A stretch of DNA of 64,000 nucleotides from positions 124,001 to 188,000 of the forward strand of contig CAVWDI010000017.1 in assembly GCA_963753725.1 (NCBI GenBank). The letters are read 5' to 3'. The DNA is from CAVWDI01 sp963753725. GTDB taxonomy: Bacteria > Chloroflexota > Anaerolineae > Anaerolineales > UBA4823. The position numbers and the translations under genes are program-made. The notes under the pieces are model-generated. The model was not told the DNA's origin. It ran no database searches and saw nothing but the letters and a program-made list of their open reading frames with translations. Below are positions 49,389-58,413 of the stretch, in pieces (position 1 is the stretch's first letter; each line of letters begins with the position of its first letter).

Positions 49389-50837
49389 TTATAATTCGAT
49401 CATTCCCCCTTGAGTACAATTCAATATATCAATATCTCCATCCATATTTCCACTTTTCAATTGAGCCTTTTTACAAAGACCAATAGATAGTCTCGCAAGG
49501 TCTAATTCATTTAATTCAAAATTGGCTTCGATCATCGTTCGAAATATGGGTTCAGTACCAGAATAACGAAGATTTACCCTAGAGAGTCCAGATGTATTTT
49601 TTAATTCATTAATTTCCAGTTGATCTAATTCATCTCGATCATATCTGGGTCCATCTCCTAAAATTGCGGAGGCGATTATCTGGGGGGTCTTCCTGATTTT
49701 TGAGGCAAAATCAATAAATGATCCTTCACCCAATTCAACAAATGCCCTCAAAGTGTATAAAGCAGTTCGAATTCCATCACCCGTTGTGAATTCATCATTT
49801 AGTAAAACAATATGCCCGGCTTGTTCACCGCCTAAACCAAATTGGTCAGCAGGAACGCCTTCAATTGACAACTGGCGCAACTTTTCTACTACATATTTAT
49901 CCCCCACAGGCGTTTCATACATTTTTATCTGCAGTTCTTCGATGTAATTATTCAGTCCTTCATTTCGCATACTGGTTGTCACGATAGAATTAGCTAACAG
50001 TTTCCCCTGTTTTTTAAGGTACTTAGCCAAGAAACCTAAAATTTGATCACCATCAATCAATTTTCCATCAGGTTCCACAAATACTACTCTGTCCGCATCG
50101 CCGTCAAAAGCCAATCCACAAAGTGAATTGCTTTTGCGGATCATTTCACCCAGTTGTATTGGAAATCTACGTGCGTACTCCGACCCACTCTTTACATTAA
50201 TATTGGTTCCAGTTGGTGTTGAATTAACGGCTACTATATTAGCGCCTGCACGATGAAACACCTTCGGTGCAATAATTGAAACTGCTCCATTAGAACAATC
50301 CAAAAGTACATTCAACCCATCCAGGAATTTCATCGGGTGTTCTGCAATTAATGCTTCGATATATAATTCACATAAATCAAAACCATCGATCAGTTGCCCA
50401 GGTACTCTCATTTCATCAAATTCAGGGGTGTAATTTTTGAGAATCAGTTCTTCAATTTGATGCTCCTGTATATTTGATAATTTATCACCATCTGATGTAA
50501 AGAATTTAACCCCATTTTGGTCGACAGGATTATGTGATGCTGAAATTACCGCACCTGCATCTAAATTCAATTTTTTTACAAGCCATGCTACTGCCGGTGA
50601 AGGTATAATGCCTGCATCAATTACATTTACTCCACTTGATAACAATCCTGCCACTAATGCACTTTGCAACATTTGTCCGGATAATCGGGTATCTCGACCA
50701 ATAAGAATTGTAGTTACTGCTGAATCACTGACAAGTACTTTTCCAACTGATTTACCAATTTTCAAAAAGAATTCGGGGGTCAGCGGTTCCATCCCAACTG
50801 TACCTCGAATACCATCAGTTCCAAAGAAATTTGTCAT
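49389..50837 (-). CDS. glmM: Phosphoglucosamine mutase GlmM
   Basis: Converts glucosamine-6-phosphate to glucosamine-1-phosphate on the way to UDP-GlcNAc for peptidoglycan (EC 5.4.2.10). 482 residues. FFGTDGIRGTVG at the N terminus, the active-serine loop VISASHNPVDQNG, the metal site FDGDADRVVF, LGGEQAGH, and the phosphate loop NLRYSGTEP. The C terminus extends about 20 residues beyond usual GlmM (ending CTQGGMIEL). The gene starts the minus-strand run glmM-manB-deoB-tatD-polyprenyl synthase. A palindrome lies 21 bases before its start. Confidence 0.95.
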   Translation of the reverse strand: MTNFFGTDGIRGTVGMEPLTPEFFLKIGKSVGKVLVSDSAVTTILIGRDTRLSGQMLQSALVAGLLSSGVNVIDAGIIPSPAVAWLVKKLNLDAGAVISASHNPVDQNGVKFFTSDGDKLSNIQEHQIEELILKNYTPEFDEMRVPGQLIDGFDLCELYIEALIAEHPMKFLDGLNVLLDCSNGAVSIIAPKVFHRAGANIVAVNSTPTGTNINVKSGSEYARRFPIQLGEMIRKSNSLCGLAFDGDADRVVFVEPDGKLIDGDQILGFLAKYLKKQGKLLANSIVTTSMRNEGLNNYIEELQIKMYETPVGDKYVVEKLRQLSIEGVPADQFGLGGEQAGHIVLLNDEFTTGDGIRTALYTLRAFVELGEGSFIDFASKIRKTPQIIASAILGDGPRYDRDELDQLEINELKNTSGLSRVNLRYSGTEPIFRTMIEANFELNELDLARLSIGLCKKAQLKSGNMDGDIDILNCTQGGMIEL

Positions 50838-50857
50838 ATGTATACTCCACCTCGTAA

Positions 50858-50875
50858 ATTTGACTTAAGTCAAAT
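50858..50875. promoter_or_regulatory. 18-bp perfect palindrome in the glmM-cysteine desulfurase promoter region
   Basis: ATTTGACTTAAGTCAAAT equals its own reverse complement. It lies 21 bp before glmM and about 170 bp before the cysteine desulfurase gene, which are divergent, and contains a TTGACT element resembling a -35 box on both strands. A dimeric repressor operator is a reasonable guess; the factor is unknown. Confidence 0.45.
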
Positions 50876-51046
50876 GTATTAATAAATCAAACATGATATT
50901 GAAATCCAGAAAATTTTACCACTCCAATCCATTTTATCTCTTAAGTAAAAATCAGTGACAGGAATTTATCTCAATTGCCTGGTAAATTATCTTACAAATT
51001 TAGTAGATATTATTGGAAATATTGGATAGAATAAGGAGATTTTATT

Positions 51047-52198
51047 ATGGAACATTCTATCTATCTCGATTATTCAGCAACAACACCAGTCGATCCAAGG
51101 GTGATCGAAATAATGCTGCCATACTTTACCCAACAATTTGGTAATCCATCTTCCATTCACAAGTTTGGACAAGAAGCAGAAGCAGCAGTTCAGAAAGCCC
51201 GGAACTCGATTTCACAAAACTTAAATTGCCAGCAGAATGAAATTATTTTTACTTCTTGTGGTTCAGAAAGTGATAATATGGCATTGAAGGGTCTGGCATT
51301 CGCCGAAAAACAATCGAGAGGGGCAAATCAAATTTTAATAAGTCCGGTTGAACATCATGCCGTTTCTAATACTGCGAAGCAATTGGCTGATTTTTTTGAT
51401 TTCGAACTCGAGTACCTTCCGATAGATGAATTTGGTAGGGTGATAATCGATTCACTCAATGAGCGTATTACTTCGAAAACAGCAGTTGTATCTGTCATTT
51501 ATGCTAACAATGAGATTGGTACGGTCAATCCGATAAAAGAAATTGGTACGATTTGCCGGCAGCATGGTGTACCTCTGCATACAGATGCCGTGCAGGCAAC
51601 TACTTATTTACCTATAGATGTTGAGGAATTGCAGGTTGATCTACTATCGATCGGTGCGCATAAATTTTATGGACCTAAAGGGGTGGGGGTCCTTTATATT
51701 CATGAAGGCACAAAAATACTTCCTACGTTAACTGGAGGAGGGCAAGAATTCTCTATGCGTGCTGGTACCCACAATGTTCCCTACATTGCGGGTATGGCTG
51801 AAGCGCTGGAGATCGCGATGAATGAACAGAAACAACAAATCGACCATGTCCTTCCAATGAGAGATTATTTGATAGAAAATGTGTTAGCAAATATCCCAAA
51901 TTCAAAATTGACCGGTCACCGCATCGCGAGATTGTCAAATCATGCGAGCTTTGTATTCAAGAATGTAGATGGCAACAATCTTCTCATGTTGTTAGATTTG
52001 GAGGGTTTTTCTTGTTCTTCAGGCTCTGCGTGCCGAAGCGGTGATCCTAAACCTTCAGATACACTGACTGCACTCGGATTACCAGACAACTGGGCATTAG
52101 GTTCTTTACGTGTATCATTGGGAACAGGTACTACACATGCCCAAATTGAAAATTTTTTAGAAATTCTTCCGTCTGCTGTAAAAAATGCAAAATTATAA
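51047..52198 (+). CDS. Cysteine desulfurase (NifS/IscS type)
   Basis: PLP enzyme that removes sulfur from cysteine and delivers it as persulfide to Fe-S assembly or tRNA thiolation. 383 residues. YLDYSATTPVDP at the N terminus, VEHHAVSNT (His), IGTVNPIKEIG, the Schiff-base lysine in SIGAHKFYGPKGVG, and the persulfide Cys in the flexible loop GFSCSSGSACRSGD. Start ATG 51047 follows AAGGAG. It precedes mnmA by six bases, so sulfur for 2-thiouridine is a likely use. No iscU is nearby. Confidence 0.94.
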   Translation: MEHSIYLDYSATTPVDPRVIEIMLPYFTQQFGNPSSIHKFGQEAEAAVQKARNSISQNLNCQQNEIIFTSCGSESDNMALKGLAFAEKQSRGANQILISPVEHHAVSNTAKQLADFFDFELEYLPIDEFGRVIIDSLNERITSKTAVVSVIYANNEIGTVNPIKEIGTICRQHGVPLHTDAVQATTYLPIDVEELQVDLLSIGAHKFYGPKGVGVLYIHEGTKILPTLTGGGQEFSMRAGTHNVPYIAGMAEALEIAMNEQKQQIDHVLPMRDYLIENVLANIPNSKLTGHRIARLSNHASFVFKNVDGNNLLMLLDLEGFSCSSGSACRSGDPKPSDTLTALGLPDNWALGSLRVSLGTGTTHAQIENFLEILPSAVKNAKL

Positions 52199-52204
52199 AT
52201 AAAT

Positions 52205-53278
52205 ATGGCAAATCGCTCAAAAATTGTAATTGCTTTGAGCGGCGGAGTGGACAGTACTGTGGCGGCTGCTCTACTGGTTGAACAGGGTTACGATGTTATC
52301 GGTATGATGCTGCGTCTATGGAGTGAACCGGGGCAAGAGATTGATAATCGATGCTGCAATCCAGATTCAATTTCCGCAGCTCGACAGGCAGCAAATAGTC
52401 TTAATATCCCATTTTATGTAATCAATTCAAAAAAGGAATTTCGTAAGCAAGTAGTTGATTATTTTATTGATGGATATTCCCAAGGGATCACCCCAAATCC
52501 TTGTGTGGTTTGTAATAAGAAGATACGATGGGGTTTTCTGTTCGAAAAAGCACAACAAGCGGGCGCTGAATATATGGCAACAGGTCACTATGCACGAATT
52601 GTTAAGAATAAATATGATGAGTTTTCTCTACTTCGAGGCCAAGATTTTAAGAAAGATCAGTCCTACGTGCTGCATATTCTTTCTCAAACTCAACTATCAA
52701 AAACTAAATTTCCTTTAGGTGATTTAACTAAGAACCAGGTTCGCCATCTCGCTTTAAAATTCAACCTTCCAGTGTTTGATCGCGAGGAAAGCCAGGACTT
52801 ATGCTTTTTGGGAGATGACTCTTACCAGTCCTTTTTAATGCGCCAGACCTCATATATGAAGAAACCTGGTCTTTTTGTTTCTCGTGATGGGGATGAAATT
52901 GGTGAACACCAGGGTCTTGCTTTCTATACAATCGGACAGCGAAAGGGATTGGGAATCAGTGCCTCAAGTCCGCTCTATGTACTCGAAAAAAATATCTCAA
53001 CGAATGCAATTATTTTAGGTTCACGTGATGAACTTGCCAGGAAAGAATTCATAGTTTCTGAGATTAATTGGATTTCTGGTCTTGCTCCAAGGACAAATTT
53101 TATGTGTACAGTTCAGACAAGATATAGATCAAAAGTAACGCCGTGTTTTTTGAAACCGCTGCCATCTGGAGAAATTCAAGTTACTTTAATCAATCCAATA
53201 CCAGATATCACACCAGGTCAGGCGGCTGTTTTCTATGATGGAGATACTTGTCTTGGAGGAGGTATTATTCAAATATGA
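52205..53278 (+). CDS. mnmA: tRNA-specific 2-thiouridylase MnmA
   Basis: Adds sulfur to U34 of tRNA-Lys, -Glu and -Gln (EC 2.8.1.13). 357 residues. ATP-pyrophosphatase loop IALSGGVDSTVAAALL near the start, MRLWS, nucleophile cysteine in NPCVVCNKKIRWG, ATGHYARI, and the second catalytic cysteine in SQDLCFLGDD. The C-terminal beta-barrel is present. Lies directly after the cysteine desulfurase that can supply its sulfur; its TGA overlaps the ATG of the NUDIX gene. Confidence 0.97.
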   Translation: MANRSKIVIALSGGVDSTVAAALLVEQGYDVIGMMLRLWSEPGQEIDNRCCNPDSISAARQAANSLNIPFYVINSKKEFRKQVVDYFIDGYSQGITPNPCVVCNKKIRWGFLFEKAQQAGAEYMATGHYARIVKNKYDEFSLLRGQDFKKDQSYVLHILSQTQLSKTKFPLGDLTKNQVRHLALKFNLPVFDREESQDLCFLGDDSYQSFLMRQTSYMKKPGLFVSRDGDEIGEHQGLAFYTIGQRKGLGISASSPLYVLEKNISTNAIILGSRDELARKEFIVSEINWISGLAPRTNFMCTVQTRYRSKVTPCFLKPLPSGEIQVTLINPIPDITPGQAAVFYDGDTCLGGGIIQI

Positions 53279-53743
53279 AACGTGGAAAAGTCCGCCCTTT
53301 AGCCATTTGTGTCATTATTGAAGATGGAAATATCCTGGTTCAAGAGGGATTTGACCAGGTAAAAATGGATGTCTTTTACAGGCCACTTGGAGGTAAAATA
53401 AAGTTTGGAGAATTGGGTTCTGTGACTGTTGCCCGAGAGTTATTTGAAGAAATTAATGCAGAAATTATTAATATTCAATATTTAGGAACTCTGGAAAATA
53501 TCTTCACATATAATGGAGATGATGGCCATGAAATCGTGCTTGTCTATTCTGGCAGAATAAAAAATCTAAATCTCTTCACCAAGTCAAACCATCCTGGGGC
53601 ACGAGTTTGATGGAGAGCCTATCAAAGCAGTTTGGTTGCCGCTGACTTATTTTTTAGAAAATGACCAAGATACCCTCAATGACCGAAATCCCCCACTCTA
53701 TCCGGATGGATTAATAAAACTAATTCATACTTTTTATGAATAA
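53275..53743 (+). CDS. NUDIX hydrolase (one frameshift)
   Basis: Nucleoside-diphosphate-linked hydrolase of unknown substrate. The NUDIX box is visible as GGKIKFGELGSVTVARELFEEI, close to GX5EX7REUXEEXGU, though the last residues deviate (EEINAE). The start is ATG 53275, giving an ATGA overlap with mnmA. The frame stops at 53610, but shifting one base near 53583 restores TILGHEFDGEPIKAVWLPL and runs to a TAA at 53741-53743, about 156 residues. The restored stop overlaps the ATG of the next gene (53736), which supports the repair. Confidence 0.8.
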
Positions 53744-54020
53744 TCCAAATATTTTTTTAGGTGTAATTTTATCCACATTGTTTGGCGCGGCATTTCATCT
53801 ACTAAAGGGAGGCGGATTAATCCGCCTGATTTTTTATATTCTTTTAGCTTGGGCAGGATTTTGGTCCGGCCAATATGTAGCGACACAAATTGGAATCTCA
53901 ATATTCAGGTTTGGTACACTCAATCTTGGGATTGCATCATTTTTCAGTTTCGTATTTTTATTTTTTGGCTATTGGTTGAGCCTTATTGATCGTAGTAGTA
54001 ATAATTCAACATCTAGTTAA
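53736..54020 (+). CDS. Small membrane protein, unknown function
   Basis: A 94-residue, mostly hydrophobic protein with about three transmembrane segments (residues about 5-22, 27-48 and 60-82) and a Ser/Asn-rich tail. No recognisable domain. Its start codon overlaps the end of the reconstructed NUDIX gene, and trmI follows 20 bases later, so it belongs to this operon. Function not assigned. Confidence 0.65.
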   Translation: MNNPNIFLGVILSTLFGAAFHLLKGGGLIRLIFYILLAWAGFWSGQYVATQIGISIFRFGTLNLGIASFFSFVFLFFGYWLSLIDRSSNNSTSS

Positions 54021-54040
54021 TTGACCAACAGAATATTCGT

Positions 54041-54844
54041 ATGGAAAATGATCACGATAATTATGCTCAAGCTGGAGATTTAATCCAATTAACCAGTCCA
54101 AATAAGAAGAATCACTTTCTCCAATTAAGTGTTGGAGGCAAATTACAAACCCATCGTGGGACAATTCGTTTTGAAAATATTATCGGTAAACCTTGGGGGA
54201 GTGAAATTCTGACCCATACTGGAAGTACGTATTATCTGCTCAATCCTTCCATTCACGATTTGCTGCTTGAAATTCCTCGGAACACCCAGATCATGTATCC
54301 GAAGGATATTGGATTTGTTTTAATTCGCATGGGAATTGGTGAAGGTCAAACAGTGTTAGAAGCCGGTTCAGGCTCAGGCGCTTTGACAACCGCTTTAGCT
54401 TGGGCAGTAGGGTCAATAGGCAAGGTGATATCCTACGAAATCCGGCCTGAAATGCTAAATTTAGTAAGAAAAAATCTCGAAAGATTAAATTTAGCCGACC
54501 GGGTATTGCTCAAACTTCAGAATATAGATGAGGGTTTTGAGGAAAGAAATATCGATGCAATTTTTCTGGACGTCCACAATGCTTACGATTTCATCCATCA
54601 CGTGCGTAATTCATTAAAACCTGGCGGTCACTTTGGATGTATCATGCCAACAACCAACCAGGTATCGCACCTGATCGAAGCCCTCAGGCAATATACTTTT
54701 ATATTAATTGACGTATGTGAGATTATGCTTCGATACTATAAACCGGTACCCGGTAGATTACGCCCTACAGACAGGATGGTGGCCCACACCGGTTATTTGA
54801 TATTTGCGAGATCTGGAACTGCATCAAAACAATCAGCGCCTTAA
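54041..54844 (+). CDS. trmI: tRNA (adenine-58-N1)-methyltransferase TrmI
   Basis: SAM-dependent methylation of A58 in the tRNA T-loop (EC 2.1.1.220), which stabilises tRNA. 267 residues. An N-terminal beta-barrel (LQLSVGGKLQTHRGTIRFE) precedes the Rossmann domain, with SAM motif VLEAGSGSGALTTALA near residue 106, YEIRPEM, and the catalytic-site FLDVHNAYDFI. MYPKDIGFVLIRMGI is the family signature. Last intact member of the desulfurase-mnmA operon; the following 170-base gap holds no clear terminator. Confidence 0.93.
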   Translation: MENDHDNYAQAGDLIQLTSPNKKNHFLQLSVGGKLQTHRGTIRFENIIGKPWGSEILTHTGSTYYLLNPSIHDLLLEIPRNTQIMYPKDIGFVLIRMGIGEGQTVLEAGSGSGALTTALAWAVGSIGKVISYEIRPEMLNLVRKNLERLNLADRVLLKLQNIDEGFEERNIDAIFLDVHNAYDFIHHVRNSLKPGGHFGCIMPTTNQVSHLIEALRQYTFILIDVCEIMLRYYKPVPGRLRPTDRMVAHTGYLIFARSGTASKQSAP

Positions 54845-55014
54845 TGGTTAGCAGTTTATGACCTACGTTAAACTGTATCTTCATTTTCTTATATATAAAC
54901 TCAATATTTCCCAAATCATAAATAAATATTTAACAGAATTTCATAACCATTTCATAAAACTTATATTTACACTCAATTACCACTTTGGTAATATGCAAAA
55001 CGAACTTTATTATT

Positions 55015-55638
55015 ATGATGGATAAGATAGCGAGAATTTCAGAGGCCGAAATTAAAACCCGCCTTAAAAACCAAAAATTCAATAATCTATACGAAATAAC
55101 CGGGGATTATTCACTTCCTATCGATTCCAAATTGCTAACTCCAGCAGCCGTTTTGGTTCCTATGCTTTGGGAGGCTGATGGATGGCATTTATTATTTACC
55201 ATAAGAAATACTGACCTGCCAGAACACAGTGGCCAGGTTTCCTTTCCAGGCGGACGAGCGGATCTGCAAGACAAAAACGTCGTAGATACAGCTTTGCGTG
55301 AAGCATCAGAAGAAATCGGATTAAATCCGCTAGATGTGGTTGTACTGGGTTCACTTCCTGAATTTCACACAATAACAAATTACAAAGTTACACCTGTTGT
55401 TGGATTTATTCCGACGCCTTACCAGTTTAAAATCGCCCCAGATGAAGTCAGTCGTGTATTTTCAATCCCACTACGATGGCTAGCAGATCATCACAATTAC
55501 AATATTCACTATAGAGAACTACCTGATATTCCAGAACCTGTATCAGTTATCTATTTCAAGGAATATGATGGAGAAATTCTATGGGGAGTTAGCGCACGTA
55601 TAGTTGTATCGTTTATTACGCATTTATCTGCTGGATAA
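55015..55638 (+). CDS. CoA pyrophosphatase-like NUDIX hydrolase
   Basis: Hydrolyses coenzyme A or its oxidised forms to phosphopantetheine and 3',5'-ADP in characterised NudL/YeaB relatives. 207 residues from ATG 55015. The NUDIX box GGRADLQDKNVVDTALREASEEIGL is preceded by the UPF0035-type signature LPEHSGQVSFPGG, typical of CoA pyrophosphatases. An upstream in-frame GTG at 54985 would add ten residues without support. A two-way terminator follows. Confidence 0.88.
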   Translation: MMDKIARISEAEIKTRLKNQKFNNLYEITGDYSLPIDSKLLTPAAVLVPMLWEADGWHLLFTIRNTDLPEHSGQVSFPGGRADLQDKNVVDTALREASEEIGLNPLDVVVLGSLPEFHTITNYKVTPVVGFIPTPYQFKIAPDEVSRVFSIPLRWLADHHNYNIHYRELPDIPEPVSVIYFKEYDGEILWGVSARIVVSFITHLSAG

Positions 55639-55725
55639 AAAGCACCTTTATTTATATCGATTTATCTAAAATTTTAATTAGATAAATAATTATTCTTTAC
55701 CCCGTAATTTTTTGTTTAACAATAA

Positions 55726-55783
55726 AAACACCCAGCAAATTGTGTTTTGTCTTTCAAACCACAATCACCGGGTGTTTATTTTA
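55726..55783. terminator. Two-way terminator between nudL-like gene and rplY
   Basis: Outer stem AAACACCC (55726-55733) with GGGTGTTT (55770-55777), inner stem ATTGTG/CACAAT, flanked by T runs on both strands. It can stop both convergent transcripts. Confidence 0.75.
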
Positions 55784-55821
55784 ATACTAGTTTCGTTATT
55801 TGATAGCCTTATTTTCCAGAC

Positions 55822-56499
55822 TTATTCCTCATCTGATCCTTCGGATTCACCCTCTGCTTCCCCTTCTTCATCTCTCTTACCTCGTTCGATTACTTCTGGT
55901 TCTTCATCAGTGATTTCAACTTCTTCGACGATCTCTTCCTCTTCAGCAGCAGGAGCAGTTATGACGATGACCATTTCATCGGGATCAGTCAACAGATCAA
56001 CTTCTGATGGGATAACGATATCTCGAACATATACCGTATCACCAATTTCCCCTAGGTTTGAAATATCGACGACAAATCGCTCGGGCAAATCTTGCGGAAG
56101 ACATTCAACTTCCAAAGTTTCCTGACCAGTTACAAGAATTCCACCCAAATTTTTAGCTGCCGGGGATTCTCCACGAATGATAATGTTGACAGCCGTAGTT
56201 AATTTTTCCGTCATCGAAACTTCATAGAAATCAATATGCAAGATTGATCCTGTGACAGGGTGTCGCTGTCTATCTCTTATCAATGTTGTTAGGGTTTCTC
56301 CATCAATGTCAAGATTTATCAAATGCGATGAAGAAATTGTAGCTAAAACTCGATTAACTTCCCGTTCATCCAATGAAATTGGTACAGAATCAGTTTTCCT
56401 TCCATAAATCACAGCCGGCAATATACCTTGACGTCTCAATAACTTTACTTTCTTTCCAATAATTTCTCTTTTATTCGCTTTCAGAGTTACTTCTTCCAT
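55822..56499 (-). CDS. rplY: Ribosomal protein bL25, CTC form
   Basis: Binds 5S rRNA in the large ribosomal subunit. 225 residues in the two-domain general-stress (CTC) form: N-terminal L25 domain (LKANKREIIGKKVKLLRRQG, LPAVIYG), then the TL5-type C-terminal beta domain (VNIIIRGESPAAKNLGGILV, VDISNLGEIGDTVYVRDI), and a long Glu-rich tail. ATG 56499 begins directly with the L25 domain; upstream in-frame sequence to 56625 is unlike it. The acidic tail of about 45 residues is common in this form. Confidence 0.94.
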   Translation of the reverse strand: MEEVTLKANKREIIGKKVKLLRRQGILPAVIYGRKTDSVPISLDEREVNRVLATISSSHLINLDIDGETLTTLIRDRQRHPVTGSILHIDFYEVSMTEKLTTAVNIIIRGESPAAKNLGGILVTGQETLEVECLPQDLPERFVVDISNLGEIGDTVYVRDIVIPSEVDLLTDPDEMVIVITAPAAEEEEIVEEVEITDEEPEVIERGKRDEEGEAEGESEGSDEE

Positions 56500-56590
56500 G
56501 AGTATCCATCCTTTTGAACGCCTCTCACCATATTTACGGGTTACCCTCGTTCTTAGGGAACGTTCTTTAATTTTGCCTACCGAATAGCAT

Positions 56591-56614
56591 AAAAATACCC
56601 CCTCCATCGGGGGT
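56591..56614 (-). terminator. Rho-independent terminator upstream of rplY
   Basis: On the minus strand, a stem of ACCCCC with GGGGGT (56597-56614) followed by ATTTTTA. It lies 92 bases past the alcohol dehydrogenase stop, which it probably terminates. Confidence 0.65.
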
Positions 56615-56705
56615 TTCACCCACACATAATGGATGATGATAAAGCGGAAAGGATTTTAGCCTTCAATTTAAAATTCGTCAATAGTAATTACAGTTAGGTT
56701 TTTAT

Positions 56706-57867
56706 CTATTTCGCATTGAGGATGATGTTTTCTAGCTCTCCATCAGTAAGCTGTATCGGGTTTCCTTTCATACTGCTGGCATTTTTTGCCTTCCTGATCA
56801 ATATCGGGAGTTCAGATTCAATATCCCCGTATTTTGATAGTGGAGGAATATTTAGAGAATCAGTCAATTCAAATATCCAGTCAATCCCATCCTTTGCAGT
56901 TGCATTTGGATTATCAGTGAGCAGTCTGGATATTTCAACGTATCTTTGGAGCGCTTCGCTCTGTGGTTTCCGCTCTTGAAGCGCATTGATATTTTCCTGC
57001 ATAACATAAGGTAGAAGTCGCGCGCATATTGCGCCATGAGCAGCATGATACATTCCCCCAAAAGGACCAGCAAATCCATGAACTGCTCCCAATTTCGCGT
57101 TTGACAGAGCCAAACCTCCAAACAAGCTTGTTATTGACATATCTATCCGCGCAGTTATATTTTCCCCATTAATATAAGCTTCATAGAGCGAATTTGATGC
57201 TCGTCTCATTCCTTCGCGACAAATAGAATCTGTAAACGGATTTGCTTTCCTTGATACATAAGGTTCGATCACCTGGGTCAAGGCATCCATTCCTGTATAT
57301 GCAGTAATTTCAGGAGGTACACTGACCGTCAATTCTGGATCTATCAATACAATTTTGGGCAGCATTTTAGGGTGTCTAAGGCTTACCTTAACATGATGTT
57401 CTACCGAATTCAATAACAGCATTACTGGTGACTTCAGCACCTGTTCCTGAGGTTGTTGGTATAGCTAAAAAGGAAACCGGGAGATTTAACAACGGATTCC
57501 CCTTGCCAATTACTTCTAAATAATCAAGAATATCACCACTATTTGTAAGCAGCGCCGAAACCGCTTTCCCACAATCAATTGCCGATCCACCACCGAAACT
57601 TATCACCAAATCGCAATTTTCTGACCTTGCTAATTGCATACATTCTCGAATGGTTTCTATTGTGGGTTCGTGTTCAATTGAGAATAGCGTGCGTTCGATA
57701 CCAACCCCATCCAATGTATCTAACAGTACGGCCGTTCTAGATAGGTCAACCCCATGGACAACCATAGCCTTTTTACCCAGTTCATAGGCATAGGCTCCTA
57801 TTTGTTTTAGTTTACCTGGTCCAAATATAATCCGATTAGCTGTAGCAAATTCGAATTCTATAATCAC
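56706..57867 (-). CDS. Iron-containing alcohol dehydrogenase family protein (one frameshift)
   Basis: Group III alcohol dehydrogenase fold, NAD(P)-dependent. ANRIIFGPGKLKQIG at the N terminus, nucleotide loop VISFGGGSAIDCGKAVSALL, PTTSGTGAEVTSNAV, and metal-site segments GMDALTQVIEPYVS, VHGFAGPFGGMYHAAHGAICA. The frame breaks near 57415; the shifted frame restores VEHHVKVSLRHPKMLP directly after NAVI. About 387 residues after repair, the family norm. Its GTG start at 57867 overlaps the TGA of the monooxygenase gene (GTGA). Substrate unknown; some relatives act on maleylacetate or 1,3-propanediol. Confidence 0.85.
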
Positions 57868-58168
57868 CAACCACTCTCTTCTGGAAAAATATTTTCAAAT
57901 TTTTCGCTTTGCCTGGGTTCTGCCATCATCACAACAACGGTATCGCTCCACACTTTATAATGCTCAGTTGCTTTGTGTTTTGCAGGATCATCAATCGTCC
58001 GATACACTTCAACGAGGACAAATCGATTTGGATCATCAATTTGTTAAATCACGTCAAACCGTGCGATACCAGGTTCCATAAGACTTTTTTCCGCGTTCGT
58101 TATGGTCGCATTTTTAAACGCCCGCAAATATTCCGGTTAACCCGGACGTGGACATGAACGATATACAT
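57864..58168 (-). pseudogene. Antibiotic-biosynthesis-monooxygenase-fold protein (one frameshift, one stop)
   Basis: Small ferredoxin-like-fold protein of the ABM/LsrG family, about 100 residues. It starts at ATG 58168 behind a good AAGGAGAG ribosome-binding site: MYIVHVHVRV. A one-base shift near 58130 then gives EYLRAFKNATITNAEKSLM and EPGIARFDVI. An in-frame TAA occurs where CAA (Gln) is expected before QIDDPNRFVLVEVYRT, followed by HYKVWSDTVVVMMAEPR. Both lesions are single-base. It overlaps the alcohol dehydrogenase gene (GTGA), so the two are coupled. Confidence 0.75.
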
Positions 58169-58413
58169 GAAACTCTCCTTATTTATCCAAAATGTTATGA
58201 CCTTTCGTGATTATTCTATCGAGAAAAATTCCGATATCAAATTAACGCTGTAAGATGGATAGAGTATTATAGTGTTTGCTTGCCCATTATGCCACATATG
58301 ACTAATATCTATCAAAATATCAACAGAAATTTAATACCAACACGACTTCGAATTGAGTTTATACTTATTTCATTCTGTGGTTTACGCAGAACTGGAATTA
58401 GGAGTTGAGAAAA

